A stretch of 64,000 nt of DNA from HGM04593 sp045657945 (GCA_045657945.1 JAZOUB010000037.1:62001-126000), one strand, 5' to 3'. Counted from the stretch's first letter, positions 35,401-45,919 are shown. Notes: generated from the sequence alone by a model not told the origin. Numbers and translations are program-made.

Positions 35401-38400
35401 ATGAAACTACTAAAAACTGTTGGAAGGTCGCTTTTCGCGGCAACATTCCTGGGAATGGCACTGACTTTCGTTCCTGTCGAAGGTTGGGCAAAGGCTGCAA
35501 CAATGCAGCAGAAAGACGGAACCGTCAAGGGAAATGTAGTAGATGAGTTCGGCGAGCCAATGTTCGGCGCAGTAGCCTTTGTTGTTGGCACAACAAACTC
35601 ATGTCCTATTGATTTCGACGGAAACTTTGAGTTACACAATGTAGAAAAAGGCGCAACAATCCGCGTTACGCTCATGGGCTACAAGTGCGATGACCAGATC
35701 TGGAAAGGCGGAAGCCTGAAGTTCGTCATGAAGGAGGAATCTACAGCTCTTGACGAGGTCGTTGTAACAGCGATGGGTATCATGCGTAAGGAGAAATCAT
35801 TGACCTACGCTACACAGCTCATCAAGGCCGACGAGCTCTTGAAGGCACCAGATGCAAACATCGCAAACTCTCTCGAGGGTAAGATTTCGGGTATCACCAT
35901 CACCCCAAGTGCCGGTGGTGCCGGTGGCGCATCAAAGATTGTGCTCCGTGGAAACAAGTCAATCATGGGTGACAACGCCCCACTCATCGTTGTTGACGGT
36001 GTGCCAATGACAAACAGCATCCGTGGACAGGTTGGTGATGTAGCCCAACTGACATCAGGAAGCAATGCCGAGGGTGGCGATGTCCTTTCAATGATCAACC
36101 CCGACGATATCGAGTCAATGAATGTGCTCAAGGGAGCCAACGCCGCAGCCCTTTATGGTTCACGCGCTGCCAATGGTGTAGTCATGATTACCACAAAGAA
36201 GGGTAAAGAGGGCAAGATGGAGATTACATTCAGTTCAAACACCTCATTCGAGACTCCTCTTACCACTCCACGCTTCCAGAACTCATATGGTGGTTACAGC
36301 GCAGCAAATGGCGGTTCACTCACTTATACAAGCTGGGGCGACCGTTTGAGCGGCGAGGGCAAGCACATCTACACTTATGCCGGCGACAAGCAGTATTTTG
36401 AGGATGGCACAATGCTTCAGGCATACCTGCGCAACTATGCAATAAACGACTTGAACGATTTCTACAGCACCGGTATCAACACCACAAACTCTATTTCAGT
36501 ATCGGGTGGTACAGAGAAGGTACAGACATACGCATCTTACTCTAATACACAGTCTATCGGTATGATTTCATCAAACCAGTATGACCGTAACACATTCGCA
36601 TTCCGCCAGACATACAAGCTTTGGGATCGACTCACAATCAATGCCAATGCAAGCTACAACCAGGCAAAGACCAAGAACCGTGTAGGTGGTGGTACAATCG
36701 GTAACCCAATCTATCACCTCTACACAGCTCCACGCGATGTAGATATGGAATACTACAAGGAGAACTACAGTGCTCAGGGAAAATGGTGGTCATCTGGTAA
36801 CGCACAGGGCGAAGGTGAGCAGACATACTATGAGGATATGGGTGACGGTTGGTTGTTCGAAAACCGCGGTCATGTACTCCTTGAGGGTCCAATGCAGCAG
36901 TTTGCAATCCAATCACCAAGAATCAACAACCCATACTGGCTCATGAAGATGAACACCGGTGAGAGCAACGAAGACCGCTTCTCGGCATCGTTCAGCGGTA
37001 CACTTGAGATCATCAAGGGATTGAACCTGCAGGCACGCGTATCTCTCGACCACACACGATATCAGGGCGAAGGTGGCCGTTATGCCACAACATGGTACGA
37101 CACCGAGATGTATCGCTATGGTACATACTACTTGGACAACAGCCGCACAAATGAGATTTATGTAGATTACATGCTCTCTTACAACAAGGAGTTCGCAAAG
37201 GACTGGTCAGTTTCTGCCACAGCAGGTTATGTAGGCCACACAATCAAGGGCAACAGCAGCAATACATATATCGGTGCAGCAACAGACTATGTTTCTAACG
37301 GAAGCTACATCTTCGGTATCCCGACATCAATCAACATGTTCGAGCCTTCATACGGTGGTGCCGGTGTCACATCAAAGGGCATTAGCAGCAACTGGGACCA
37401 GGCTGCACTCGCTACAGCACAAATCGGTTGGAAGGATGTACTCTTCGTTGATGCATCATATCGTCAGGACTGGTATCGTCCATTCCGTCAGTTCCAATAC
37501 AAATATGGTATAAGCGACAACTATGGATATTTCGGTGTCGGTGCAAATGCAATCCTCAGCGACATGATAAAGATGCCCGAGTGGTTCACATACGCAAAAT
37601 ATCGCTTGAGCTATTCAGAAGTAGGTAACTCTATCCCCAATACTTACTATGCTGGCGGCCGTAACAACCAAGTTCTTGGTACAGCCATGGGCAGTTCAAG
37701 AAACGAGTTCCTGACACCTCCCGTACCTGAGAAGACAAAATCATTCGAGACAGGTATTGAGATGCAGTTCTTTGAGGATTGTCTGAATTTCGATGTTACA
37801 TATTATAACTCGGCAATGCACAACTCATACCTTGAAATCGCCGGTACAAATGGTAAGGCTCAGCCGGTAAACAGCGGTGTCATCCGCAACCAGGGTATCG
37901 AGATGACAGTAGGTTACGATTGGGCAATCACAAACGACCTTCGCTGGAAGACATCTGTCAACTACTCATTCAACCACAACGAGATTGAGGCTACAAGCGT
38001 TGACAAATATGGCAACCACAAGGACATGGGTACCTCATTCGCAAACGGAAAGATACAGTTGCTCTATCGCAAGGGCGGTTCATACGGTGACATCTACATC
38101 ACAGACTTCACACGCTACAGAAGTGATGTTTACAAGTACACAACAACCGAGATTGAAATTATCGACCGCATTCCTACAGAGGTTCAGGTTACAAAGTACA
38201 GCAAGACTCCGGTTACAGATGCAAACGGCAATGTAATCAGCGAACTCGTGAACAAAGCCGGCGACATGTACCTCACCAGCGGCAAGCCGACTCTCGGTGG
38301 CTATGTAGATGTTACAGACGGCGGAAAACTAAAGACATTCGACAAGAACAAGAAGTTCCAGACATTTGCAGGCAATGTAAACAGCAACCACCAGCTCTCT

Positions 38401-38907
38401 TGGTCAAACACATTCACATATAAGGACTTCTCACTCTATTTCCTCATCAACGGACGCATTGGAGGTAAGGTTGTTTCACTCACCGAGTGCTACCTTGACC
38501 AGTTCGGTGTTTCGGAGCGTACCGGCGCAGCCCGTCTGAACGCAGAAGAGAATGGTATCTACACCGAGGACGGACGCTTGGGCATGTACCTCAATGAGGG
38601 TCGCAACCTTGTAGCAGTTCAGGACTACTATGAGTTCATTGGTTCAAGCTATGTAGGTGACTACATCTACGATGCCACAAACTTCCGTTTGCGTGAGTTG
38701 TCATTCGGTTACACATTCCGCAACCTCTTTGGCAGCAATAAGAACCTGAGCCTCTCACTCGTTTGCCGCAACCTCTTCTTCCTCTACAAGGAAGCACCGG
38801 TTGACCCGGACATCTCATTGTCAACAGCCAACGGTCTTGGCGGTATCGATGTATTCAACTACCCATCGGCACGCACATACGGTTTGAACATCAAGTTGAA
38901 CCTTTAA
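35401..38907 (+). CDS. SusC/RagA-family TonB-dependent glycan transporter
   Basis: 1168 residues. A signal peptide (residues ~1-33) is followed by a CarboxypepD_reg-like domain (VKGNVVDEFGEPMFGAVAFV to about residue 115), LDEVVVTAMG as the SusC hinge, a plug domain (VDGVPMTN; GANAAALYGSRAANGVVMITTKKG) and a 22-strand barrel. It moves oligosaccharides bound by the SusD partner across the outer membrane with TonB energy. susD follows after 45 bases and a GH85 gene after that, so the cargo is probably an N-glycan cut by the GH85. The leader carries an unusual hairpin. Confidence 0.95.
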   Translation: MKLLKTVGRSLFAATFLGMALTFVPVEGWAKAATMQQKDGTVKGNVVDEFGEPMFGAVAFVVGTTNSCPIDFDGNFELHNVEKGATIRVTLMGYKCDDQIWKGGSLKFVMKEESTALDEVVVTAMGIMRKEKSLTYATQLIKADELLKAPDANIANSLEGKISGITITPSAGGAGGASKIVLRGNKSIMGDNAPLIVVDGVPMTNSIRGQVGDVAQLTSGSNAEGGDVLSMINPDDIESMNVLKGANAAALYGSRAANGVVMITTKKGKEGKMEITFSSNTSFETPLTTPRFQNSYGGYSAANGGSLTYTSWGDRLSGEGKHIYTYAGDKQYFEDGTMLQAYLRNYAINDLNDFYSTGINTTNSISVSGGTEKVQTYASYSNTQSIGMISSNQYDRNTFAFRQTYKLWDRLTINANASYNQAKTKNRVGGGTIGNPIYHLYTAPRDVDMEYYKENYSAQGKWWSSGNAQGEGEQTYYEDMGDGWLFENRGHVLLEGPMQQFAIQSPRINNPYWLMKMNTGESNEDRFSASFSGTLEIIKGLNLQARVSLDHTRYQGEGGRYATTWYDTEMYRYGTYYLDNSRTNEIYVDYMLSYNKEFAKDWSVSATAGYVGHTIKGNSSNTYIGAATDYVSNGSYIFGIPTSINMFEPSYGGAGVTSKGISSNWDQAALATAQIGWKDVLFVDASYRQDWYRPFRQFQYKYGISDNYGYFGVGANAILSDMIKMPEWFTYAKYRLSYSEVGNSIPNTYYAGGRNNQVLGTAMGSSRNEFLTPPVPEKTKSFETGIEMQFFEDCLNFDVTYYNSAMHNSYLEIAGTNGKAQPVNSGVIRNQGIEMTVGYDWAITNDLRWKTSVNYSFNHNEIEATSVDKYGNHKDMGTSFANGKIQLLYRKGGSYGDIYITDFTRYRSDVYKYTTTEIEIIDRIPTEVQVTKYSKTPVTDANGNVISELVNKAGDMYLTSGKPTLGGYVDVTDGGKLKTFDKNKKFQTFAGNVNSNHQLSWSNTFTYKDFSLYFLINGRIGGKVVSLTECYLDQFGVSERTGAARLNAEENGIYTEDGRLGMYLNEGRNLVAVQDYYEFIGSSYVGDYIYDATNFRLRELSFGYTFRNLFGSNKNLSLSLVCRNLFFLYKEAPVDPDISLSTANGLGGIDVFNYPSARTYGLNIKLNL

Positions 38908-38952
38908 TAGAGCGGCAAACAAACAGTTAAAAACAGATTAAACGAAAATATT

Positions 38953-40773
38953 ATGAAAAAGAGACATATAATACTTGCAGGCACACTATTGTTCGCCACA
39001 GCAGGAATGCAGTCTTGTCTTGACTTTGACGACCCGGGTTCTGAGGTAAACAAGAATATCTTCGAAACGGAATCCACTCACTATGTAGGTAATGTTGACA
39101 GCATTCCATTCATGAACGAGCCCACACAAGAGGGTGTTGCGGCAGCAATTGACACATTGCAGAACAAATACCGTTATTTTGGCCAGTGCCTCAGCGGCAT
39201 CTACATGATGCGCGGTGGTAAAGAGGGACAGTTGCCGGGCGACCACGCCTATCAGCGTCAGTACAGCCTTGGTCCCGACTTGTATGCACAGTACTTTACA
39301 GTACCTCACAAGGACTTCATGTATGGTACCTTGACATCGACATACAACATCTCGGCAGAGTTCAACGGCGGTCCTCTTGGTGCATATACAATGGCCAAGA
39401 ACCAGTTCATGCCATTCTTGAACCATCCGCTTGCCGACTCTATTCCTGAGATAAAGGCCATCAACCTACTCTACTACTGCCTCGCAGCACAGGAGCAGGC
39501 CGACCTTGCCGGTCCATTCACATACCTCGAGGACAAGAAGAACTCACAGGAACCAGAGGAGTACAACGATGTAAAGACAATATACTATGGCATTGTTGAG
39601 AACCTCAACACTATCGTGGCTTGCCTTGAGCACTTTGAGACACGCCCCGAATGGTACAAGGAGCTGATTCAGAACATTGTCTTGGAGAACTTTGCGACAG
39701 GATACAACTTGATGGGAGGCGACATGAGCCTGAGCTCATACATCAAGTTTGCCAACTCACTCAAGTTGCGTATGGCTATGCACATTGTCAAGGTAGAGCT
39801 TGAAACAGCACAGAAATGGGCCGAGGAGGCTGTAGCCGGCGGTGTAATCGAGGATACATACGACCAGCATGGTATATTCCCATTGATATACAGTTTCACT
39901 CACCCACTTGCAAACATTGCCAACGGTTGGGGCGACTTGCGTCTGTGTGCATCGTTCGAGAGCCTCATGATGAGTCTTGACCATCCATACGCAAAATACC
40001 TCTTCTTGCCAAACGCATATGACATTCCTAACAAGAACGGTGTTGACACACTCAAGGCCGGCACACGCATTTGCGGTATCCGTGCCGGTGTCCTCGTAGG
40101 CGATGGCCAGACATACGCATTGAACAAGCGTCAGGGATACTCTTCAATAAGCACCGATGTCCTTGCAACAGGCCGATGCCCTGCATACTTCATTAAATGG
40201 TCCGAGGTTGATTTCCTGCGTGCCGAGGGTGCACTGCGCGGTTGGAACATGGGCGGAACTGCAGAGGAGTTCTACAACAGAGGTATCGAAAATGCATTCC
40301 TCGAAGACCCCATGTCAGGTTCAGAATACTCAAACTACGTAAAAAAATATATGCTGCGCGAAGAGCCTGTTGCCTATGTAAATGAAGACCCAATCGGTGA
40401 CGGTGCTCCATGGGAGAGCGTTACAAAGATTGGTGTAAAATGGAACGAGGCAGATGACAATGAGACAAAACTCGAGAAGATCATCACACAGAAGTACTTC
40501 GCATTGTTCCCACTCTCAACAGAGGCTTGGACCGAGATGCGCCGTACAGGCTACCCAAAGATGTTCCAGGTGCTGAACACCGACGACGGTGACGGCTCTA
40601 TCGAACAGGGCAAGGCCGGACAAGCACAGGTAGGCATCATCCGCCGTATTCCATGGGTGCCTACAGACCCGATTTCTGTAAACATGGTTGAGTTCAGCGG
40701 TATCCCCGCACTTGGCGGTCCCGACGAACAGGGAACACGCCTGTGGTGGGATGTTGATGCACCGAACTTCTAA
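38953..40773 (+). CDS. SusD/RagB-family glycan-binding lipoprotein
   Basis: 606 residues. Lipoprotein signal with Cys22 (TAGMQSC). The mature protein has the helix-rich SusD-like fold with TPR-type core; YYCLAAQEQADLAGPFTYL is one such helix pair, and the C-terminal part has FFALFPLSTEAWTEMRRTGYPK-like features (KYFALFPLSTEAWTEM). It is longer than many SusDs. It sits as a lid on the preceding SusC and delivers glycan. A terminator-like hairpin separates it from the GH85 gene. Confidence 0.92.
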   Translation: MKKRHIILAGTLLFATAGMQSCLDFDDPGSEVNKNIFETESTHYVGNVDSIPFMNEPTQEGVAAAIDTLQNKYRYFGQCLSGIYMMRGGKEGQLPGDHAYQRQYSLGPDLYAQYFTVPHKDFMYGTLTSTYNISAEFNGGPLGAYTMAKNQFMPFLNHPLADSIPEIKAINLLYYCLAAQEQADLAGPFTYLEDKKNSQEPEEYNDVKTIYYGIVENLNTIVACLEHFETRPEWYKELIQNIVLENFATGYNLMGGDMSLSSYIKFANSLKLRMAMHIVKVELETAQKWAEEAVAGGVIEDTYDQHGIFPLIYSFTHPLANIANGWGDLRLCASFESLMMSLDHPYAKYLFLPNAYDIPNKNGVDTLKAGTRICGIRAGVLVGDGQTYALNKRQGYSSISTDVLATGRCPAYFIKWSEVDFLRAEGALRGWNMGGTAEEFYNRGIENAFLEDPMSGSEYSNYVKKYMLREEPVAYVNEDPIGDGAPWESVTKIGVKWNEADDNETKLEKIITQKYFALFPLSTEAWTEMRRTGYPKMFQVLNTDDGDGSIEQGKAGQAQVGIIRRIPWVPTDPISVNMVEFSGIPALGGPDEQGTRLWWDVDAPNF

Positions 40774-40790
40774 TAAACAGTTTTCACTAT

Positions 40791-40834
40791 AAAAATACTC
40801 CCGGACCGATAATGGTTCGGGAGTATTTTTTATT
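40791..40834 (+). terminator. Terminator between susD and the GH85 gene
   Basis: AAAATACTCCCGGACC pairs with GGTTCGGGAGTATTTT (one G-T) with a six-base loop, followed by TTT. It should separate susCD from the enzyme or allow partial read-through. Confidence 0.85.
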
Positions 40835-40929
40835 TCATATCTTTTCGTTTCCACCATTTAAAACATCTGCAAAAATATGTGACTAAATGTTTGATTTTCC
40901 CAAGGAAATAACGATATTTGCTCTATAAA

Positions 40930-40943
40930 TGCGTACGTACGCA
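40930..40943. promoter_or_regulatory. Perfect 14-base palindrome upstream of the GH85 gene
   Basis: TGCGTACGTACGCA is self-complementary over its full length and lies 111 bases before the ATG, in a 280-base spacer with no other structure apart from the susD terminator. Possibly an operator for a dimeric regulator. Confidence 0.35.
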
Positions 40944-41053
40944 AAGGCATAAATGACACATTGTCAGCCCATTTGCACGATTAATTAAAATTATACAGCG
41001 ATATTAGGACAATTAAAATATTTTATTTATAAACTAACCAAATCTTCAACTTT

Positions 41054-44000
41054 ATGAAAAAGATTTACTTAATGCTCTTTACACTCTTGTGCGTAGTTTT
41101 TGGCGCACAGGCAGCTAAAGTGACCGATTTGTCACAGTTGAGCGATGACAAGGTTTACACAATCCGTTCGGAGCGTTCATTCCTGTTGTTTCACTCGGGC
41201 ACCCTTGCAACTGGCAATGGTCAGTCTGTGAACGCAACACGCAACCCACAGGACACAAACCAGCAGTTCCAAATCAAAAAGAGTGGTTCAAACTACTGGC
41301 TTTACAGTGTTGGCAAAGGCCAGTATGTAATGGTAAACAGCAAAAACACAGTTAGTTGGGCTGCAGCCAGAGGTTCAAACGTCACATTTGAGAGCACAGG
41401 AAACTCTAACTATCCCTGGAAGATTAAAATCGGTAACTTCTACCTGAATTCACAGGACCCCAACCAGACTGCTACCGGTCTTGTAATAGACGATTGGTCA
41501 ACAACTGATGCAGGTAACAGCTACATCATCGAGGAGGTAACAGACGAAGAAGAAGGCGGCGAGACAGGCGGCAACAGCGAGGAGGTCTACGATTTCTCAG
41601 GTTGGGGCGTTGAATCAATGCTCGAGCTCTTCAACAGCGCATTGGAGCAAGGTCGCAACTACCCCACAATGGAGGAGTTCGCAGCTGCCGGTATTCAGGC
41701 ATCAGACCTTGCATTTGTACGTTCACACGTTCGCCGTGCAAACATCATGAGCCGTGCCGACCGCGTACGCACCAACACATACGAGAACCGCAACCTCTTT
41801 ATGAATGTTCCTATGGATTACGGTAAGGACGGTTCTGTGGGTCACCCCTCGGCAAAGTTCAACGCCGACGTATTCTCAATGTGGCAATATACAAATCTCT
41901 TCGGTTCATGGAACCATGGTTTCTTCCAGGCTGCCGGTGCTTGGGTTGATGCAGCTCACCGCAACGGTACAGACATTATGAGTGGTATCGCATTCTTCGA
42001 GAGCTGGACAGGCGACGGCGACAAGACCTTCAGCGCAATGATTACAAGAAAGAACAGCGACGGCACATACAAATATGTGAAGCCACTCATCAACATCCTT
42101 ATGTTCTTCGGTTCAGACGGTATCAACTACAACTGGGAGGACAACAGCTGGAGCAACAGCGACATCGTTGCTTTCCACAAGGCTCTTTGGGCAGAGGCAA
42201 AAAGAGTGGGCTTTGACAACTACCATAGTGCAATCTACACAAGCACCTCTTCATTGTCAAGCAACCAGACAACTACCATCGATGCCCTCTATGGTACAAA
42301 AGCAAATGGCAAGACACACGACCTGATGCTCAACTACCAGGCAAATGACATAGCGGCAGGCTTGGGTTCTACATACGAAGCAGTAAAGGCTGCATACGGT
42401 GAGGCAGACAATATGTACGCCGGTGTTTGGATTGCATCTATGGACCGTCGTTGGACCAACCTTGAAGGCAACAACACAAGTATCTGCCTTTGGGGCGAGC
42501 ACGACCAGAGCCGTTTCTACAGCTTCAACGCCGGTGACGGTGTATATGACATTCAGGGCAACTACCAGAGACTGCTTGAGCGCGGTTTCTCAGGCGGTAA
42601 CCGCAACCCTGCCAACACACCGGTACTCAGCAACACAGGCAACAACTGGACTGCAGCAGATGGCAAGCTTCCCTTGCAGACATTCGCAGGTATGGCACAC
42701 TGGATTCCCGAGCGTTCTGCAATCCAGGGCAATATGCACTTCCGCACACACTTCACACTCGGTAACGGTGACCGTTACTACTATAAGGGCAAGAACTCAC
42801 ACAACAGCGAGTGGTACAACATGGGTTCACAGGACCTTGTTCCTACATACCGTTGGTTGCGCTACAAGAGCAACACAACAACTGTAAGCACAGACATTGA
42901 TGTAAACTACACTCACCTTGATGCCTACACAGGTGGTTCTTGTATCGAGCTCACTGGTGCTGCAACATCAACAGGCACAGATATCGTTCTTTACAAGACA
43001 AGCCTAAAGGCCGGCAACGGTGCTTACGCAAAGCTCGCAGTGAAAACATTGAAGGACGCTACAGCATCAAACCTCTACCTTATCCTCAAGAAGAAAGGCA
43101 GCGACGCATGGCTGGAGTTCCCATATGGTGACCTCGCAGGCAAGACTTGGGAAGAGAAGAAAATTGCTCTTAACGGCATCAACAACGGCGACATTATCGA
43201 GCGCATCGGTCTTCGTGTAAAGGGCAGCAACAACAACTATCAGCTTTATGTCGGTAAGCTTGAGCTCAACGACGAAACATACATTGACCCGGCAAATGTA
43301 AAGGACCTTGTTGCAGAGGTAAAGAACGAGACAAAGAGCACAATGAATCTGAAGCTTCACTGGAATGTCGATGCAACAGCAAAGACACGTGCAGAGTGGG
43401 GCTTGGTTTACAACGACGAGGCAAACATCGACCACTTCGAGGTATTGTACAAGAACGGCGAGGACGGCAAGGTTGCTCTCGTGGGTACAACATCACAGTG
43501 GGCAACATTCGTAGGTAACATTGAGTTTGCAAGTGTAAACGATGTTCCATTCATCGGTGTACGTTCAGTTTCTACCGACCTCAAGAGCTACTCTCCTATT
43601 GTTTGGGTTGAGGTTCCACGTGGCAACCAGGCAAACCTGCCCGAGAAGGTCGAGGAGGACACATACGGTATGAGCCAGATTGACCCGAGTTCAAACGGCA
43701 TTGAAAATGCACGCGCACAGCGTTTTGTTTCAAAGGTTACAACAACCGGCGCAGTAAAGAACTTGAACTACACAGCTAATAGCCCGGTTGCAGATGGCAC
43801 ACAGTATGCCGATGCACGCAGCCATGTCCTTGAAATCGAACAGGGCCAGAACATCACAATGACAATTGTTGGTGCAAACTATGACGACGGTTTGAAATGG
43901 TGCTATGGTGGAGGTTGGTTGGACCTCAACGGTAGCGGCGACTTTGACCACCCACTACCAACAGAGCGTACAGCTTCAGAGATTGCAAAGGGAACAACAG

Positions 44001-44524
44001 AAGTTGACCCCGAGGGCGAGCGCATCTTCTTCGTTGGTACACACGAGTCTGCAACACCGGAGATTCAGAACCCCGGTATCACATTCACATTCAAGGTTCC
44101 TGCAGATGCAACACCGGGCGACAGCCGCTTGCGTATCGTATTCTCTGATGCTTGGTTTGCAGGTGCATTCAACCCGACAGGTTTGACAAACAAGGGCTTC
44201 ACAATTGACTTTGGTGTGAAGATTACAGGTAACAACCCGGGCCGCAAAGCAGCCGACACACGCGACCAGGGCGAAGCCGAGGAGCCTGAGCTACTCGATG
44301 GCAACACATCTGTTGAGAATGTAGCAGGTGAAATCTCTACAGCTGAGGGTGTTGAGGGTGCAATTGAGATTGCAAACGCAGACGTTGCTTGGATTTACAC
44401 AGCAGACGGCAAGTTGGTTGAGTTCGTTCAAAACCCGACAACAGTTGCAGTTGAGGCCGGTGTTTACCTTGTAAAGATGCAGCTTGGCAATGTAATCCGC
44501 AGCGCAAAGGTTTTGGTTAAGTAA
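41054..44524 (+). CDS. Secreted GH85 endo-beta-N-acetylglucosaminidase, multi-domain with T9SS-type C-terminal tail
   Basis: 1156 residues. A signal peptide (ends AQAA) leads into a ~140-residue lectin-like beta domain (YTIRSERSFLLF; GKGQYVMVNSK). The GH85 catalytic region spans about residues 190-600. DGINYNWE at 355-362 carries the Asn360/Glu362 pair expected for substrate-assisted catalysis, and later HFRTHFTLGNGDRYYYKG and VPTYRWLRY match GH85 landmarks. A galactose-binding-like beta sandwich (~615-740), a fibronectin-like part and a GEVED-like domain (WLDLNGSGDFDHP, ~935-1065) follow, then a T9SS type A-like tail ending RSAKVLVK. GH85 enzymes cut between the two GlcNAc residues of N-glycan cores. 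Confidence 0.9.
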   Translation: MKKIYLMLFTLLCVVFGAQAAKVTDLSQLSDDKVYTIRSERSFLLFHSGTLATGNGQSVNATRNPQDTNQQFQIKKSGSNYWLYSVGKGQYVMVNSKNTVSWAAARGSNVTFESTGNSNYPWKIKIGNFYLNSQDPNQTATGLVIDDWSTTDAGNSYIIEEVTDEEEGGETGGNSEEVYDFSGWGVESMLELFNSALEQGRNYPTMEEFAAAGIQASDLAFVRSHVRRANIMSRADRVRTNTYENRNLFMNVPMDYGKDGSVGHPSAKFNADVFSMWQYTNLFGSWNHGFFQAAGAWVDAAHRNGTDIMSGIAFFESWTGDGDKTFSAMITRKNSDGTYKYVKPLINILMFFGSDGINYNWEDNSWSNSDIVAFHKALWAEAKRVGFDNYHSAIYTSTSSLSSNQTTTIDALYGTKANGKTHDLMLNYQANDIAAGLGSTYEAVKAAYGEADNMYAGVWIASMDRRWTNLEGNNTSICLWGEHDQSRFYSFNAGDGVYDIQGNYQRLLERGFSGGNRNPANTPVLSNTGNNWTAADGKLPLQTFAGMAHWIPERSAIQGNMHFRTHFTLGNGDRYYYKGKNSHNSEWYNMGSQDLVPTYRWLRYKSNTTTVSTDIDVNYTHLDAYTGGSCIELTGAATSTGTDIVLYKTSLKAGNGAYAKLAVKTLKDATASNLYLILKKKGSDAWLEFPYGDLAGKTWEEKKIALNGINNGDIIERIGLRVKGSNNNYQLYVGKLELNDETYIDPANVKDLVAEVKNETKSTMNLKLHWNVDATAKTRAEWGLVYNDEANIDHFEVLYKNGEDGKVALVGTTSQWATFVGNIEFASVNDVPFIGVRSVSTDLKSYSPIVWVEVPRGNQANLPEKVEEDTYGMSQIDPSSNGIENARAQRFVSKVTTTGAVKNLNYTANSPVADGTQYADARSHVLEIEQGQNITMTIVGANYDDGLKWCYGGGWLDLNGSGDFDHPLPTERTASEIAKGTTEVDPEGERIFFVGTHESATPEIQNPGITFTFKVPADATPGDSRLRIVFSDAWFAGAFNPTGLTNKGFTIDFGVKITGNNPGRKAADTRDQGEAEEPELLDGNTSVENVAGEISTAEGVEGAIEIANADVAWIYTADGKLVEFVQNPTTVAVEAGVYLVKMQLGNVIRSAKVLVK

Positions 44525-44551
44525 TAAACGACCAACTTAAGCAACATAATG

Positions 44552-44583
44552 GTAGTGCGCCTTTCGGGCGCACTACTTTTTTT
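44552..44583 (+). terminator. Terminator of the GH85 gene
   Basis: Perfect 10-base stem GTAGTGCGCC/GGCGCACTAC, loop TTTCG, then seven T. Upstream in-frame starts of the next gene lie inside it and are rejected. Confidence 0.92.
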
Positions 44584-44584
44584 G

Positions 44585-44592
44585 TATCTTCG
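44585..44592 (+). promoter_or_regulatory. -7 element before the antiporter gene
   Basis: TATCTTCG, one mismatch from TAnnTTTG, directly after the GH85 terminator and only a few bases from the first usable ATG. Confidence 0.4.
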
Positions 44593-44596
44593 CGGC

Positions 44597-45901
44597 ATGA
44601 AACGACACGACATGCAAAAGATAGGCACACGCCGCGGGCTTCTCGCCCTCTCTCCAATCATGGTACTGCTTGCAATATACCTTGCTGGTTCATTGATTGC
44701 CGGTGATTTTTACCGCATACCAATAACCGTAGCATTCCTCATTGCAGCAATATACGCAGTGGCAATAACCCGAGGCAAGACACTCGACGAGCGGATAGAC
44801 ACATTCTCTAAGGGAGCTGCCAACCCACGCATAATGTACATGGTGTGGATTTTTGTACTTGCCGGTGCATTTGCCGCATTGGCAAAGGCCATGGGCGCCG
44901 TCGATGCGACGGTGCAGCTCACGCTGAATCTCATCCCGAGCAATTTTCTGCCGGCCGGCATCTTCATTGCAGCATGCTTCATCTCACTGTCGATAGGAAC
45001 ATCGGTAGGAACCATCGTAGCACTGACGCCGGTTGTGACCGGCCTTGCCGAGCAGATGGACTGCAGCACAGCATGGCTTGTAGCCATTGTTGTGGGAGGA
45101 GCATTCTTTGGCGACAACCTCTCATTCATCTCGGACACGACAATTGCGGCCACACAGACACAGGGATGCTCAATGCGCAGCAAGTTCCGCACCAACATAA
45201 AACTTGTCACACCGGCAGCAATAGCAACGCTTATGGTATATCTATTCAGCGGCAGTGGGATTGAAGATATTGAGACCGAAGCGGTAACGATTGATGAAAT
45301 AATAAAGTGTGTCCCATACATCACTGTAATAATATGCGCACTTTGTGGAATAAATGTCCTTGTTGTACTTATTACTGGTATCGTTGTAACAGGGGCAATA
45401 GGAATTGCCTACGGCACCGTAGGCGAAATAAGCATATTCACAGAGATGGGCAACGGCATCACCGGAATGACCGAACTCATCATGGTTACCATACTTGCCG
45501 GTGGTCTACTGGAGATTGTACGCATAAACGGAGGTTTGGACTACCTTATCCGCATAGTAACATTGAGGATGCGCACAAAACGCGCTGCCGAATTCTCCAT
45601 ATCGGCATTGACGGCGCTCGCCAATGTCTGCACCGCCAACAACACCATTGCCATACTGACAACAGGTGACATCGCTCACGACATATCCAAGAAATACGGC
45701 ATCAGGCCACAACGCGCAGCAAGCCTCATGGATACTACCTCCTGCTTTGTACAGGGAATAATACCATACGGAGCGCAATTGCTTATGGCATCGAGCCTTG
45801 CGGGTGTATCTCCATTGGAGATTATACCCAACCTCTACTACCCCATGTATATTGGAGTGGTGATTGTGGTTTCAATTCTTATAAAAAGGAAAGAGAAATA
45901 A
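44597..45901 (+). CDS. NhaC-family Na+/H+ antiporter-like transporter
   Basis: 434 residues with about eleven hydrophobic helices. ISLSIGTSVGTIVALTPVV and GGAFFGDNLSFISDTTIAA are the two hallmark stretches of NhaC/ion-transporter superfamily permeases; the second carries the Asp-containing motif thought to bind the cation. It is likely an inner-membrane exchanger of Na+ (or an organic substrate such as malate/lactate) for protons. The start at 44597 follows the terminator; ATG at 44612 (MQKIGTRRG) is equally possible because the promoter lies so close. Confidence 0.87.
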   Translation: MKRHDMQKIGTRRGLLALSPIMVLLAIYLAGSLIAGDFYRIPITVAFLIAAIYAVAITRGKTLDERIDTFSKGAANPRIMYMVWIFVLAGAFAALAKAMGAVDATVQLTLNLIPSNFLPAGIFIAACFISLSIGTSVGTIVALTPVVTGLAEQMDCSTAWLVAIVVGGAFFGDNLSFISDTTIAATQTQGCSMRSKFRTNIKLVTPAAIATLMVYLFSGSGIEDIETEAVTIDEIIKCVPYITVIICALCGINVLVVLITGIVVTGAIGIAYGTVGEISIFTEMGNGITGMTELIMVTILAGGLLEIVRINGGLDYLIRIVTLRMRTKRAAEFSISALTALANVCTANNTIAILTTGDIAHDISKKYGIRPQRAASLMDTTSCFVQGIIPYGAQLLMASSLAGVSPLEIIPNLYYPMYIGVVIVVSILIKRKEK

Positions 45902-45919
45902 ATCCATACAACACCAACA

